64,000 nt of DNA from DATEOR01 sp046733475. Lineage in GTDB: Bacteria; Actinomycetota; Thermoleophilia; Gaiellales; Gaiellaceae. The stretch covers positions 62,001 through 126,000 of the forward strand of contig JBKPPF010000008.1 in assembly GCA_046733475.1 (NCBI GenBank), read 5' to 3'. The notes below the pieces were generated by a model, which had not been told where the DNA came from, did no database searches, and was given only the letters and a program-made list of their open reading frames with translations. Made by a program: the position numbers and the translations under genes. Below, piece by piece: positions 26,098 through 34,172 of this stretch; position 1 is the stretch's first letter, and the number at the start of each line of letters is the position of its first letter.

Positions 26098-26856
26098 TCA
26101 CCACAGGCCGCCGAGCGCGACTGTGACGCCTTCGCCGTTCACCCCGCTCGCCGCGTCGCTCGCGAGAAAGGCGATCACCTCCGCCACCTCTTCGGGCGTC
26201 ACGACGCGGTTCCCTGGGTAGGCGGCGGCCCGCTCCGCCCATACCTCCTCGACGGTCACGCCTCGCCGCTCGGACTCCATCCGGGCGGAGCGCTCCGCCA
26301 TCTCGGTCCGCACCCAGCCCGGCAGCACGGCGTTGCAGGTAACGCCGAAGGGTCCGAGGTCCTGCGCGGCCGAGCGCATGAGGCCCATGAGCCCGTGCTT
26401 CGAGGCCGTGTAGGCGGACGTCCTCGGCGACCCGATCTCGCCGGAGGTGGAGCTGACCATGATGATGCGGCCCCAGCCTCCTTCCTTCATGTCAGGAGAT
26501 ACCGCGCGGGAGAGGAAGAACGGGCCGTCGAGGTTCACCGCCATCGATTCGCGCCAGACAGCGGTCTTCTGCGCCCAGATCTCTCGCTCGTGGCCGGAGC
26601 CGATCCCCGCGTTGAGAACGAGGATCTCGACCGGGCCGAGCCGGCTGCGCGCCTCGGCGACGATGCGCTCGCAGCCCTCTTCCGTCGCGACCGACTCCGC
26701 GAGGACCTCGATCGGCGCCTCGTCGGCAAGGGAGGCGAGCTCGTCCTCGGTCCGTGAGACGCCGAGCACTCGCGCGCCTCGGGAGGCCAGCGCGACGGCC
26801 GTCGCGCGGCCGATGCCGCGTCCGGCGCCTGTGACGATGGAGACGCGTCCCTCCAT
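26098..26856 (-). CDS. Short-chain dehydrogenase/reductase, classical
   Basis: About 252 residues with an intact classical SDR active site: T-G-A-G-R-G-I-G for NAD(P), L-N-A-G, catalytic Ser in V-S-S-T-S-G and Tyr/Lys in Y-T-A-S-K. Likely a 3-oxoacyl or secondary-alcohol dehydrogenase. The ATG at 26856 is preferred over an ATG 24 bp upstream because the Rossmann strand begins directly after it. It is divergent from the FAD oxidoreductase; 24 bp separate its stop from the upstream dehydrogenase start. Confidence 0.85.
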   Translation of the reverse strand: MEGRVSIVTGAGRGIGRATAVALASRGARVLGVSRTEDELASLADEAPIEVLAESVATEEGCERIVAEARSRLGPVEILVLNAGIGSGHEREIWAQKTAVWRESMAVNLDGPFFLSRAVSPDMKEGGWGRIIMVSSTSGEIGSPRTSAYTASKHGLMGLMRSAAQDLGPFGVTCNAVLPGWVRTEMAERSARMESERRGVTVEEVWAERAAAYPGNRVVTPEEVAEVIAFLASDAASGVNGEGVTVALGGLW

Positions 26857-26908
26857 GGCGTGACTCTTGCCTGCCCGCACCGTCCCGTCAACGAGGAAGA
26901 ATCTGTCC

Positions 26909-28018
26909 GTGCCTGGAGACTCGGCTCAGGTCGTGATCATCGGCGGCGGCGCCATGGGCACGAGCACGGCCTACCACCTCGCGCAGCTCGGGGTGACGGA
27001 CGTCGCGCTCTGCGAGCGCGAGACCCTCGGGAGCGGGTCGACGAGCAAATCCGCGGGAGGCATCCGCGCGCAGTTCGCCGACGAGATCAACATCCGCATC
27101 GCGCTCATCTCGCTCGTCGAGTTCCGCGACTTCGAACAGAAGATCGGAACGGACATCGACTTCCGCGAGACGGGCTACCTCTTCCTGCTCGACTCGGACG
27201 ACGACGTGGGCCGCTTCCGCGAGGCCGTCCGCTTGCAGGGCTCGCTCGGCGTGCTCTCGACCGAGGTGACCCTCGACGAGGTGCTCGAGCTCGTCCCGCA
27301 GGTGAGCACCGAGGGCCTTCGAGGCGCGACCTACTGCCCGCGCGACGGCTTCGCTACGCCGGAGGCGGTCGTCCGGGGCTACGCGGCGGCGGCTGCCGAG
27401 AAGGGGGTGCGGATCAAGCAAGGCGTCGACGTGACGCGTATCCCTGTCCTCGGCTCGAAGATTCTCGGCGTCGACACGACCGAGGGGCGTATTAAGACCG
27501 ACACGGTCGTCTGCACCGCGGGTGTCTGGTCCAAGGACGTGGCCGCACTGGTCGGCATGAACCTTCCCGTGGAGGGGGAGGTGCGGTGGATGCATTACAC
27601 GCCCGAGGCTCCGGGGGTGCCCGACGTCGTCCCGCTCACGGTCGACTTCTCGACCGGCTTCTACTTCCACCGCGAAGGCCCCGGCCTCGTCTTCGGTGGC
27701 CGCGAGCCGACGATCGAGGGCGTCGCCACGCAGGGGATGCGCCGGCTGCCAATGCTTGAGGAGCTCCCGATCCAGTCGTCGTGGTGGGGCTATTACGAGA
27801 TGAGCCCGGATCACAACGCGATCGTCGGGGAGGCGGCCGAGCCGTCGCGATTCCTCTACGCGACCGGCTTCTCCGGCCACGGCTTCCAGCAGAGCCCGGC
27901 GGTCGGCGAGCATCTCGCCGAACGGGTGATCGGCGCCAAGCCGACGCTCGACCTCTCCGCTTTCTCGGCGGCTCGCTTCGCGCAGGGCGAACCCCGAGAA
28001 GAAGCGTTCGTCATCTAG
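26909..28018 (+). CDS. FAD-dependent amine oxidase/dehydrogenase (DAO / sarcosine oxidase family)
   Basis: 369 residues beginning with the FAD-binding V-V-I-I-G-G-G-A-M-G and S-T-S-K-S-A-G-G-I-R, the pattern of glycine/sarcosine/dimethylglycine oxidase-type flavoproteins (DAO fold). The C-terminal G-F-S-G-H-G-F-Q-Q-S-P motif completes the family signature. It oxidises secondary or tertiary amines, often N-methyl groups. GTG 26909 is chosen for its GAGGAAG site. With the Rieske oxygenase and amine importer this could be the second demethylation step. Confidence 0.85.
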   Translation: MPGDSAQVVIIGGGAMGTSTAYHLAQLGVTDVALCERETLGSGSTSKSAGGIRAQFADEINIRIALISLVEFRDFEQKIGTDIDFRETGYLFLLDSDDDVGRFREAVRLQGSLGVLSTEVTLDEVLELVPQVSTEGLRGATYCPRDGFATPEAVVRGYAAAAAEKGVRIKQGVDVTRIPVLGSKILGVDTTEGRIKTDTVVCTAGVWSKDVAALVGMNLPVEGEVRWMHYTPEAPGVPDVVPLTVDFSTGFYFHREGPGLVFGGREPTIEGVATQGMRRLPMLEELPIQSSWWGYYEMSPDHNAIVGEAAEPSRFLYATGFSGHGFQQSPAVGEHLAERVIGAKPTLDLSAFSAARFAQGEPREEAFVI

Positions 28019-28028
28019 CCTCCCGGGG

Positions 28029-28613
28029 ATGCGGCTCTTCGTCTTCGCCCGGCACGGTGAGTCAGTCCTCAACCTCGAGCGGCGGATCAACGGCGACCCG
28101 TCGGTCGACGTGCCGCTCACCGAGGACGGGCGATCACAGGCCCACAAGCTCGGCATGGAGATCGCCAACATCGGCTTTGATGTCTGCCTGCATACGCGCT
28201 TTTCGCGGACCAGGGAAACCGCAGAGATCGCGCTCGCCGAGCGCCACGTCCCCCTCATGGAGGAGCCGCTGCTCGACGACATCGACGTCGGCGAACTCGA
28301 GGGCGAGACGCTCGAGGCCTACCGCGCCTGGAAGCACTCGCACGCGCGGGAGGTCCCCTTTCCGGGCGGAGAAAGCTTGGACGACGCCGCGCTGCGGTAT
28401 GCGCAGGCTTTCCGCCGCCTGCTGAAGCTACCTCACGACAGGGTGCTCGTCGTCACGCACGAGATCCCGATCCGCTACGCGCTGAACGGGGCGGGCGGCT
28501 CCGACTCCCTCGACGGGCCGGCTCACGAGGTGGAGAACGCCGTGGCGTACCTCTTCGACAACGAGTCGCTCGTGCGGGCCGCGGGCGGCATCGAGACAAT
28601 CGTGGCCGGGTAG
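28029..28613 (+). CDS. Histidine phosphatase family protein (phosphoglycerate-mutase-like)
   Basis: 194 residues with the branch-1 histidine phosphatase motif A-R-H-G-E-S (phosphohistidine His8 or 9) and second His in V-V-T-H-E. It removes phosphate from a small molecule; alpha-ribazole phosphatase and cofactor-independent sugar phosphatases are relatives. It starts 10 bp after the amine oxidase and ends just before the TPP riboswitch, so it is probably the end of that transcript. Substrate unknown. Confidence 0.85.
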   Translation: MRLFVFARHGESVLNLERRINGDPSVDVPLTEDGRSQAHKLGMEIANIGFDVCLHTRFSRTRETAEIALAERHVPLMEEPLLDDIDVGELEGETLEAYRAWKHSHAREVPFPGGESLDDAALRYAQAFRRLLKLPHDRVLVVTHEIPIRYALNGAGGSDSLDGPAHEVENAVAYLFDNESLVRAAGGIETIVAG

Positions 28614-28621
28614 ACTCGTCC

Positions 28622-28713
28622 GAGTACCGACCGGGGAGCCGCACGGCGGCTGAGAGTGGGCGAAACGCCCTGACCCGAGAACCTGATCTGGGTAATGCCA
28701 GCGAAGGGAGCGC
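28622..28713 (+). ncRNA. TPP riboswitch (THI element)
   Basis: Canonical thiamine-pyrophosphate aptamer: GGGGAGCC, then GGCTGAGA (J3-2 CTGAGA at 28650-28655), GACCCG, and the thi box ACCTGATCTGGGTAATGCC with GCGAAGGGA from 28681 on. The final AAGGGAG (28704-28710) is also the Shine-Dalgarno sequence for the ATG at 28714. There is no room for a separate terminator, so control is probably translational by ribosome-site sequestration when TPP is bound. Confidence 0.95.
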
Positions 28714-30039
28714 ATGGAGAACGAGCGAACATGGGGCGTGACACCGGTTCCCGACCGGCTGCGCACGCTCTCTCTCGGCGACCTCACCCTGCTCTGGGGG
28801 AACCTCGGCATCAGCCTGCTCGTCCTGGTCGCCGGCACGTACCTCGCCGGCCTGGGCTTGCAGCGCGGGATGCTCGCGATCGTGGTCGGCGCCGTCATCG
28901 GTTGCGCCCTCCTCGGCTTCGCGGGCTACATCGGCGCCGAACGGCGCCTGCCGGGGATGGTGCTCATGCGGGAGCCGCTCGGGCAACGCGGCTCGTACGC
29001 GCCGACGGTCCTCAACGTCGTGCAGAACCTCGGCTGGGCGACCTTCGAGCTGATCGTCATCGCGGCGGCGGCGAACGCCCTCGCCGCGCGCGTCTTCGGC
29101 TTCCGCGAGCGCTGGGTCTGGGTCCTCGTCTTCGGCGCGATCACGCTTGTCCTCGCTCTCGCCGGTCCGATCGCGTTCGTCCGCACGTACGTCCGGCGGT
29201 TCGCTGTCTGGGCGGTGGCCGCCTCCGTCGGCTACCTCACGTGGTGGGCGCTGGACGGCGCGAGCACCGGCGAGCTCTGGAATGCCGACGCGGGAGGTGG
29301 TCTCACGTTCTGGCAAGGGGTCGACCTCACGGTGGCCATGGCGGCGTCGTGGCTTCCTCTCGCCGCCGACTACACGCGATTCGCCCGCCGGCCCCGCCAC
29401 GCGTTCTGGGGGACCGCAATCGGCTACTTCGTCCCGCTCGTCTGGCTCTACGGTCTCGGCGCACTGCTCTTCCTTTCCCGAGGGACGACCGACACGACTG
29501 CTCTCCTCACGTCCGTCGCCGGCGGTGGGATCGCGAGCGCGCTCGCCCTCGTCGCGCTCACCGTCGACGAGACGGACGAGCCCTTCGCCAACGTCTACTC
29601 GGCAGCGGTGTCGGTGCAGAACCTCGTCCCCGAGGCTCCTCAGCGCCTCCTTGTCCTCGGCATCGGCGGCCTCGCGATCGGCGGCGCGCTGATCGTCGAC
29701 CTCGGCCGGTACCAGAGCTTCCTCTTCCTGCTGGGCTCGTTCTTCGTGCCGCTGTTCGGCGTGCTCGCCGCCGAGTTCCTCTGCGGGCCGCGCGAGCCCG
29801 TGAGAATCCGCTGGAGCGGGATCGCCGCCTGGCTGGCCGGTGTGGCGCTCTACCAGTGGATCCAGCCGACCGGCCCCGCCTGGTGGGTGGACGCAGTAGG
29901 GCGCTTCCCCGGAGCGGGCGACTTCACAGGTGGCGCCTCGCTACCCTCGTTCGCCCTCGCCTTCGCCCTTGTCGCGGGCTTACGGTACGCGCATGCGCCA
30001 ACTCGGCGTCGTCGGGCTCGTCTCGCTGGATCGCGTTGA
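28714..30039 (+). CDS. cytX: NCS1-type permease, CytX-like (predicted hydroxymethylpyrimidine/thiamine-precursor transporter)
   Basis: 441 residues, about twelve membrane helices, with the nucleobase:cation symporter-1 pattern (L-L-W-G-N-L-G-I-S-L-L in helix 1; A-A-D-Y-T-R-F mid-protein). CytX members are repeatedly found behind TPP riboswitches and are predicted to import the thiamine pyrimidine precursor HMP. The riboswitch directly upstream makes that assignment strong here. The 3' end overlaps the kinase gene by 47 bp. Confidence 0.88.
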   Translation: MENERTWGVTPVPDRLRTLSLGDLTLLWGNLGISLLVLVAGTYLAGLGLQRGMLAIVVGAVIGCALLGFAGYIGAERRLPGMVLMREPLGQRGSYAPTVLNVVQNLGWATFELIVIAAAANALAARVFGFRERWVWVLVFGAITLVLALAGPIAFVRTYVRRFAVWAVAASVGYLTWWALDGASTGELWNADAGGGLTFWQGVDLTVAMAASWLPLAADYTRFARRPRHAFWGTAIGYFVPLVWLYGLGALLFLSRGTTDTTALLTSVAGGGIASALALVALTVDETDEPFANVYSAAVSVQNLVPEAPQRLLVLGIGGLAIGGALIVDLGRYQSFLFLLGSFFVPLFGVLAAEFLCGPREPVRIRWSGIAAWLAGVALYQWIQPTGPAWWVDAVGRFPGAGDFTGGASLPSFALAFALVAGLRYAHAPTRRRRARLAGSR

Positions 30040-30787
30040 CGGTGGCGTTCCGCGCCTCGGCGGCGCGCCGTTCTACGCGGCCAAGGCCCTGCGTCTGCTC
30101 GGCCACCCGTCGCTGATCGCGACGAAGATCGCGCCCGAGGACAGCGGCCGGGGCCTGCACGCGCTCGGCATCCCGGTGTACTCCCGCCCCGCGAAGCGCA
30201 CCATCACCTTCCGCATCGAGAACGACGGCGACCACCGGACGATGGAGATCGAGGAGCTCGGCGAACCTTGGACGCCCGAGGACGTGCGCAGCTGGCTCGA
30301 CGACGCGCTCAGGCCCGCCGATTGGGTACATGCGGGAGCGCTCACGCGAGCGGACTTCCCGGCGGAAACCCTAGCGCTCCTCCACCGGGGCCGCGTCCTC
30401 TCCTACGAGGGGCAGGGACTCGTCCGCCCGGCCGAGAAAGGGGAGGTGCGGGTCGACGCCGACTACGACCCCGAGGTTCTGCGCCACGTGGACATTCTCA
30501 AGCTCTCCGAGCACGAAGGCGAGGCGCTCGGGCTCGAGCTCGACGACCGGTCGCTTGCGTCGCTCGGCGTGCCGGAGATCGTCGTGACCCTGGGAAGCCG
30601 GGGGGCGGTCATCTACTCGGACGGATTGGCGGAGCACGTGCCGGCGAGACCGGTCGACGCGCGCGACCCGACCGGGTCCGGCGACAAGTTCATGGCCGCC
30701 TACCTCGCCTACCGACGCCAGCGCCACGGCCCGCGCTCGGCGGCCCAGCTGGCGGGCGAGGTCGTGCGCGCGCTACTCGCAGCATGA
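29993..30787 (+). CDS. PfkB-family kinase in the thiamine regulon
   Basis: 264 residues with ribokinase-fold features: N-terminal G-G-A-P-F-Y-A-A substrate loop and the C-terminal signature D-P-T-G-S-G-D231-K-F with the catalytic Asp and anion hole. PfkB kinases phosphorylate sugars, nucleosides or vitamins; ThiD (HMP kinase) shares the fold. It is shorter than typical ribokinase (about 300). Overlapping the TPP-regulated transporter by 47 bp, it may phosphorylate the imported pyrimidine, but a sugar kinase role cannot be excluded. Confidence 0.8.
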   Translation: MRQLGVVGLVSLDRVDGGVPRLGGAPFYAAKALRLLGHPSLIATKIAPEDSGRGLHALGIPVYSRPAKRTITFRIENDGDHRTMEIEELGEPWTPEDVRSWLDDALRPADWVHAGALTRADFPAETLALLHRGRVLSYEGQGLVRPAEKGEVRVDADYDPEVLRHVDILKLSEHEGEALGLELDDRSLASLGVPEIVVTLGSRGAVIYSDGLAEHVPARPVDARDPTGSGDKFMAAYLAYRRQRHGPRSAAQLAGEVVRALLAA

Positions 30788-31197
30788 GGGCGGCGATCGG
30801 CTGCGACGACGGCGTCTACGCGGTTGACATCGGCGACGGCGCCGAGGAGGACGAGCTCCTCGAGCACGACGAAGGAGCCGTGGTGGAACGGATGCGACCG
30901 CTCGACCTCACGCCGCCCTGGGCCGCCGGCCAGGTGCTGGACATCGATTTCGTGGGCTCGACCATCGTTCTCCTCCTGGACCGCCGTCCGCCACTCATGG
31001 TCTCCCATGACAGCGGCAGCACGTGGAGCGAGCGCGGCGCCGGGCTGCCCCCCGGGAGGGCGCTCGCTCTCGGCGAGAGTCCAGACGAGGTCCTCTACGC
31101 GGCCCGGAACCGCATCTACGTCTCGCGCGACGGCGGCGTCTTCTGGCGCGCGGTCGCGGTCGAGCTGCCGGAGATCCGCGACGTCGCCTGGGCCTAG
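30784..31197 (+). CDS. BNR/Asp-box repeat protein
   Basis: 137 residues with two Asp-box-like repeats (S-H-D-S-G-S-T-W and S-R-D-G-G-V-F-W) about 50 residues apart, as in sialidase-type beta-propellers. The protein is far too short for a whole propeller, so it is a fragment-sized or multimerising member. No signal peptide is visible. ATG 30784 overlaps the kinase stop in ATGA, so it belongs to the TPP-controlled transcript. Function unknown. Confidence 0.7.
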   Translation: MRAAIGCDDGVYAVDIGDGAEEDELLEHDEGAVVERMRPLDLTPPWAAGQVLDIDFVGSTIVLLLDRRPPLMVSHDSGSTWSERGAGLPPGRALALGESPDEVLYAARNRIYVSRDGGVFWRAVAVELPEIRDVAWA

Positions 31198-32042
31198 GCG
31201 AGCTTGAACTCGCCGCGGGCGACGATGACTGCCGAGCCGCCGACGTCCACGCCCTCGATCTTCTCCGCCGAGCCCGTGACCCGGGCGTAGAGCGTGCTCG
31301 GGCGCCGGATCTCCGCCCCCTGCGAGATGACTATCTCCTCGCCGAACGAGATTCGCCCGTGCCGGGCGAGGTGGCAGGCGAGCGGGCCGGCTGCCGAGCC
31401 CGTGGCCGGATCCTCGGGGACGCCGTCCGCCGGAGCGAACATCCGCGTCTTCCAGCGGTCGCCTTCGCCGGCGAAGCAATTCGTCCCGACGATCCCCTGC
31501 AGGCGCTTCAAGGCCTGGAGGTCGGGCTCGAGCGCCTCGACGGCCCGGATGCTCGGGAGCGCGACGTAGACGTGGCGCGCGCCGTTGTCGTAGGCCTCGA
31601 CGGGGAGCTCGGAGCTATCGACGCCGACGGCAGCGAGGAGCTCGTCGGCGGCCGCGAACGGCTCGACCGTCGGAACCGGCTGGCTCATCCAGCCGAAGCT
31701 GATCCGGTTCTCCTCGCGCTCGAGCTGCACCGAAATAGGGCCCTTCCGGGTCTCGAGCACGATCTCCGGCAGCTGAAGCGGCGCGGCGAGCACAAAGGCT
31801 GTCCCGAGGACTGGATGGCCGGCGAAGGGCAGCTCGTCCATGGGCGTGAAGATCCGGATCCGCGCGTGACCGCCCTCCTCGGCCGGATAGACGTAGACCG
31901 TCTCGGAGAGGTTCAGCTCGCGGGCGAGCGGCTGCAGGGTCTCTTCAGGGAGCTCGCGCGCGTCGGTGAAGACGGCGAGACCGTTGCCTTCGAGCGGGGT
32001 GTCGGTGAAGACATCGGCCACCACATAGCGAAACGTCGGCAT
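31194..32042 (-). CDS. PhzF-family isomerase/epimerase-like protein
   Basis: 282 residues with the two-lobed diaminopimelate-epimerase-like PhzF fold: catalytic Glu47 in L-S-E-T-V-Y, F-A-G-H-P-V-L-G-T in the first lobe and E-D-P-A-T-G-S-A-A-G in the second. No other phenazine gene is near, so it is one of the many PhzF homologues of unknown substrate. It overlaps the convergent BNR protein by 4 bp, and the GNAT gene lies 3 bp upstream. Confidence 0.85.
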   Translation of the reverse strand: MPTFRYVVADVFTDTPLEGNGLAVFTDARELPEETLQPLARELNLSETVYVYPAEEGGHARIRIFTPMDELPFAGHPVLGTAFVLAAPLQLPEIVLETRKGPISVQLEREENRISFGWMSQPVPTVEPFAAADELLAAVGVDSSELPVEAYDNGARHVYVALPSIRAVEALEPDLQALKRLQGIVGTNCFAGEGDRWKTRMFAPADGVPEDPATGSAAGPLACHLARHGRISFGEEIVISQGAEIRRPSTLYARVTGSAEKIEGVDVGGSAVIVARGEFKLA

Positions 32043-32045
32043 TGC

Positions 32046-32588
32046 TCAGTCCACGAGCTCGAACACGTGCTCGAGACCGTCCTCCGGATCGATGTGCTGG
32101 CCGGTGCGCACGAATCCCAGCTTACGAATGATCGCGAGCGACGGCTCGTTGTCGGGTGACACTGACGCGACGAAATGGTCGATGCCCTCCGTCCGGGCCC
32201 ACCCGATCAGTCCTTCCACCGCCTCGGTCGCATAGCCCTGCCTCCGTTGCTCGGGCTGAATCCCGTAGCCGATCTCGAGCGCCCGGTCGCTGCCTGCCGC
32301 GTTGACGCCGGGCTGTCCGTGGAAGCCGACGTTCCCGATCATCGAACGGCCTCCCTCCCTCCGGACGATGGCGCGTGCCAGCCACCGCTGGATTTCGGGC
32401 TCTTCCCGCAGCTGACGCACCCTGCGAGCCAAAAAGCGCTCCACGGCCTCGTCGACCGGCTCCGCCGGAAGCTCCGCGCCCAGGAGCTCTTCCGCTTCTG
32501 CAAGACGGCCGGCGAGTACGGCCTCCATGAACTCAGGCGTCATCGACACGAGTTCCAGACGCGCGGTGTGAATTGGCGGCACGTCCAT
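32046..32588 (-). CDS. GNAT-family N-acetyltransferase (RimJ/RimL type)
   Basis: 180 residues with the acetyl-CoA-binding motif Q-R-R-Q-G-Y-A-T-E-A and the late N-E-P-S-L-A-I-I-R-K-L-G-F motif of GNAT enzymes. The N-terminal R-L-E-L-V motif is typical of the RimJ/RimL group that acetylates protein N-termini or small amines. Only 3 bp separate it from the PhzF gene, so the two form an operon. Substrate unknown. Confidence 0.85.
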   Translation of the reverse strand: MDVPPIHTARLELVSMTPEFMEAVLAGRLAEAEELLGAELPAEPVDEAVERFLARRVRQLREEPEIQRWLARAIVRREGGRSMIGNVGFHGQPGVNAAGSDRALEIGYGIQPEQRRQGYATEAVEGLIGWARTEGIDHFVASVSPDNEPSLAIIRKLGFVRTGQHIDPEDGLEHVFELVD

Positions 32589-32654
32589 CGGTCGAATGGG
32601 CGGAGTATCCTCGCTCGACCTACGAGGACGCGAGCAGTTGGTGGACGCCTGGGT

Positions 32655-33197
32655 TCAGCCGGCGATCTCGTCGGTCGAGACGACCGCCGCGTAGCCTTCC
32701 GCGAGCGCCGCGAGAAAGGCCGCGTGCACGTAGGCGGCGGGAATCGGAACACCGCCGAAGTCGAGCTCGCAGGTGGCGCACGCGTCGTGGGCGACCGTCG
32801 TCTCGAAGCCGAGGTCGACGGCTGCGCGGACGGTCGCATCCACGCACATGCTGGTCATCATCCCACAGACGACGAGCTCGTCCACGCCCGCCTTGCGGAG
32901 CTCGTCCTCGAGCACGGTGTCCCGGAAGCTGTTCGGATGCTCCTTGGAGATGACGGTCTCCCCATCCTGCGGCGCGACGCTCTCGTGGATCTCCACGCCG
33001 TCCGTTCCGGGCCGCATGAAGGTCGCCTCCTCCTCGTCCCAGATGTGGCGGACGTGGAAGACGGGGTCGCCGGCCACCCGGAAATCCTCGAGAAGTCTCG
33101 CGGCCGACGCGGCCGCAGCCTCAGGCCCTTCGAGCGGGTGGGCGCCGCCGGGGAAGTAGTCCTTCTGGATGTCGACGATGACGAGGGCGCGCCCCAT
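32655..33197 (-). CDS. Isochorismatase-family cysteine hydrolase
   Basis: 180 residues with the full triad of the family: Asp9 in V-D-I-Q-K-D, Lys85 in I-S-K-E-H-P-N-S-F and Cys118 in T-S-M-C-V-D-A-T. Relatives include nicotinamidase, N-carbamoylsarcosine amidase and ureidoacrylate amidase. The protein is cytosolic. It is a monocistronic-looking gene, divergent from the lipoprotein hydrolase, with 66 bp to the GNAT gene downstream. An amide of a small N-compound is the likely substrate. Confidence 0.88.
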   Translation of the reverse strand: MGRALVIVDIQKDYFPGGAHPLEGPEAAAASAARLLEDFRVAGDPVFHVRHIWDEEEATFMRPGTDGVEIHESVAPQDGETVISKEHPNSFRDTVLEDELRKAGVDELVVCGMMTSMCVDATVRAAVDLGFETTVAHDACATCELDFGGVPIPAAYVHAAFLAALAEGYAAVVSTDEIAG

Positions 33198-33230
33198 TTA
33201 GCGAAGTAAACCAGGGCAAACCAACCGCGC

Positions 33231-34172
33231 GTGGGCTCGTCCTATCCCGCAGTGAGGCGGGCGCTTCCGATCCTGTTGGGACTGACAATCCTCGTGGCAG
33301 CCTGCGGCGGTAGCAGGGACAGCGAGCGGGGAACCGTCTCGACCTCCCCCACGACCGTCGACGCAGACCTCCTGAGCCAGTTCAACTACGACGCCGCGGC
33401 GCCGCTCGATGTGCAAGAGGTGAAGTCAGAGATGAAGGACGGCGCCGTCGTGCGCGACATCACCTACGCGGGACCCGAAGGACGGATCGATGCATTCCTC
33501 ATCACCCCGCAAGGCGACGGGCCCTACCCCGCGGTCGAGTTCATGCCCGGCGCACCCGGCGCCAAGTACACCTTCTACACCGAGGCCATCGAGCTGGCGA
33601 AGGCTGGCGTGGTCTCGCTTCTCCCCAACCCGCCCTACGCCCGGCCGCCGATCGAGGACGTCGTCGTCTTCGAGCCCTCGGACAAGGACGGGATCGTCCA
33701 GGAGGTGAAGGAGATGCGGCGCGGGATCGACCTGCTCGTCTCGCGGCCGGACGTCGACCCGGGCCGGCTCGGCTACGTGGGCTTCAGCTGGGGAGGCTCA
33801 CTGGGCGGCGTCCTCTCAGCGGTCGAGCGGCGCGTGCACTCCTTCGTCCTCATGTCGCTCGTCCCGCGCCTCTCGAGCGACATGCGCCAGCTCGCGGAGG
33901 ACCAGGGCATCGAAGGCGACCTCGCCGCCTACGAGGAGGCCATGCAATCGATCGACGCGGTCAACTACCTCCCGCACGCGGCGCCGAGCGCGGTCTTCCT
34001 GCAGGCGGGGAAGCTGGACACGCGGCCGAGCCCCGAAAACACCCAGGAGGCATTCGCGGCGACGAGCGACCCGAAGAAGCTCGAGATGTACGACACGGAG
34101 CACGAGCTGAACGCGCAGGCCAAGGGCGACGCGCGCGCGTGGCTGCTCGACCAGCTCGGCGCGAGCGGCTAG
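33231..34172 (+). CDS. Secreted lipoprotein of the alpha/beta-hydrolase (dienelactone-hydrolase-like) fold
   Basis: 313 residues: a short signal peptide ending in the lipobox L-V-A-A-C25, a Ser/Thr-rich linker, then an alpha/beta-hydrolase domain with nucleophile G-F-S-W-G-G near residue 188 and a C-terminal His in D-T-E-H-E-L. It is probably membrane-anchored outside the cytoplasm and cleaves an ester. GTG 33231 is the outermost start; GTG 33252 would give a more standard signal peptide. It overlaps the convergent peptidase by 4 bp. Confidence 0.82.
   Translation: MGSSYPAVRRALPILLGLTILVAACGGSRDSERGTVSTSPTTVDADLLSQFNYDAAAPLDVQEVKSEMKDGAVVRDITYAGPEGRIDAFLITPQGDGPYPAVEFMPGAPGAKYTFYTEAIELAKAGVVSLLPNPPYARPPIEDVVVFEPSDKDGIVQEVKEMRRGIDLLVSRPDVDPGRLGYVGFSWGGSLGGVLSAVERRVHSFVLMSLVPRLSSDMRQLAEDQGIEGDLAAYEEAMQSIDAVNYLPHAAPSAVFLQAGKLDTRPSPENTQEAFAATSDPKKLEMYDTEHELNAQAKGDARAWLLDQLGASG

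Noticed and set aside
31194..32042. Phenazine biosynthesis locus
   Set aside because: Only a PhzF homologue is present; no phzA-E or phzG genes nearby.
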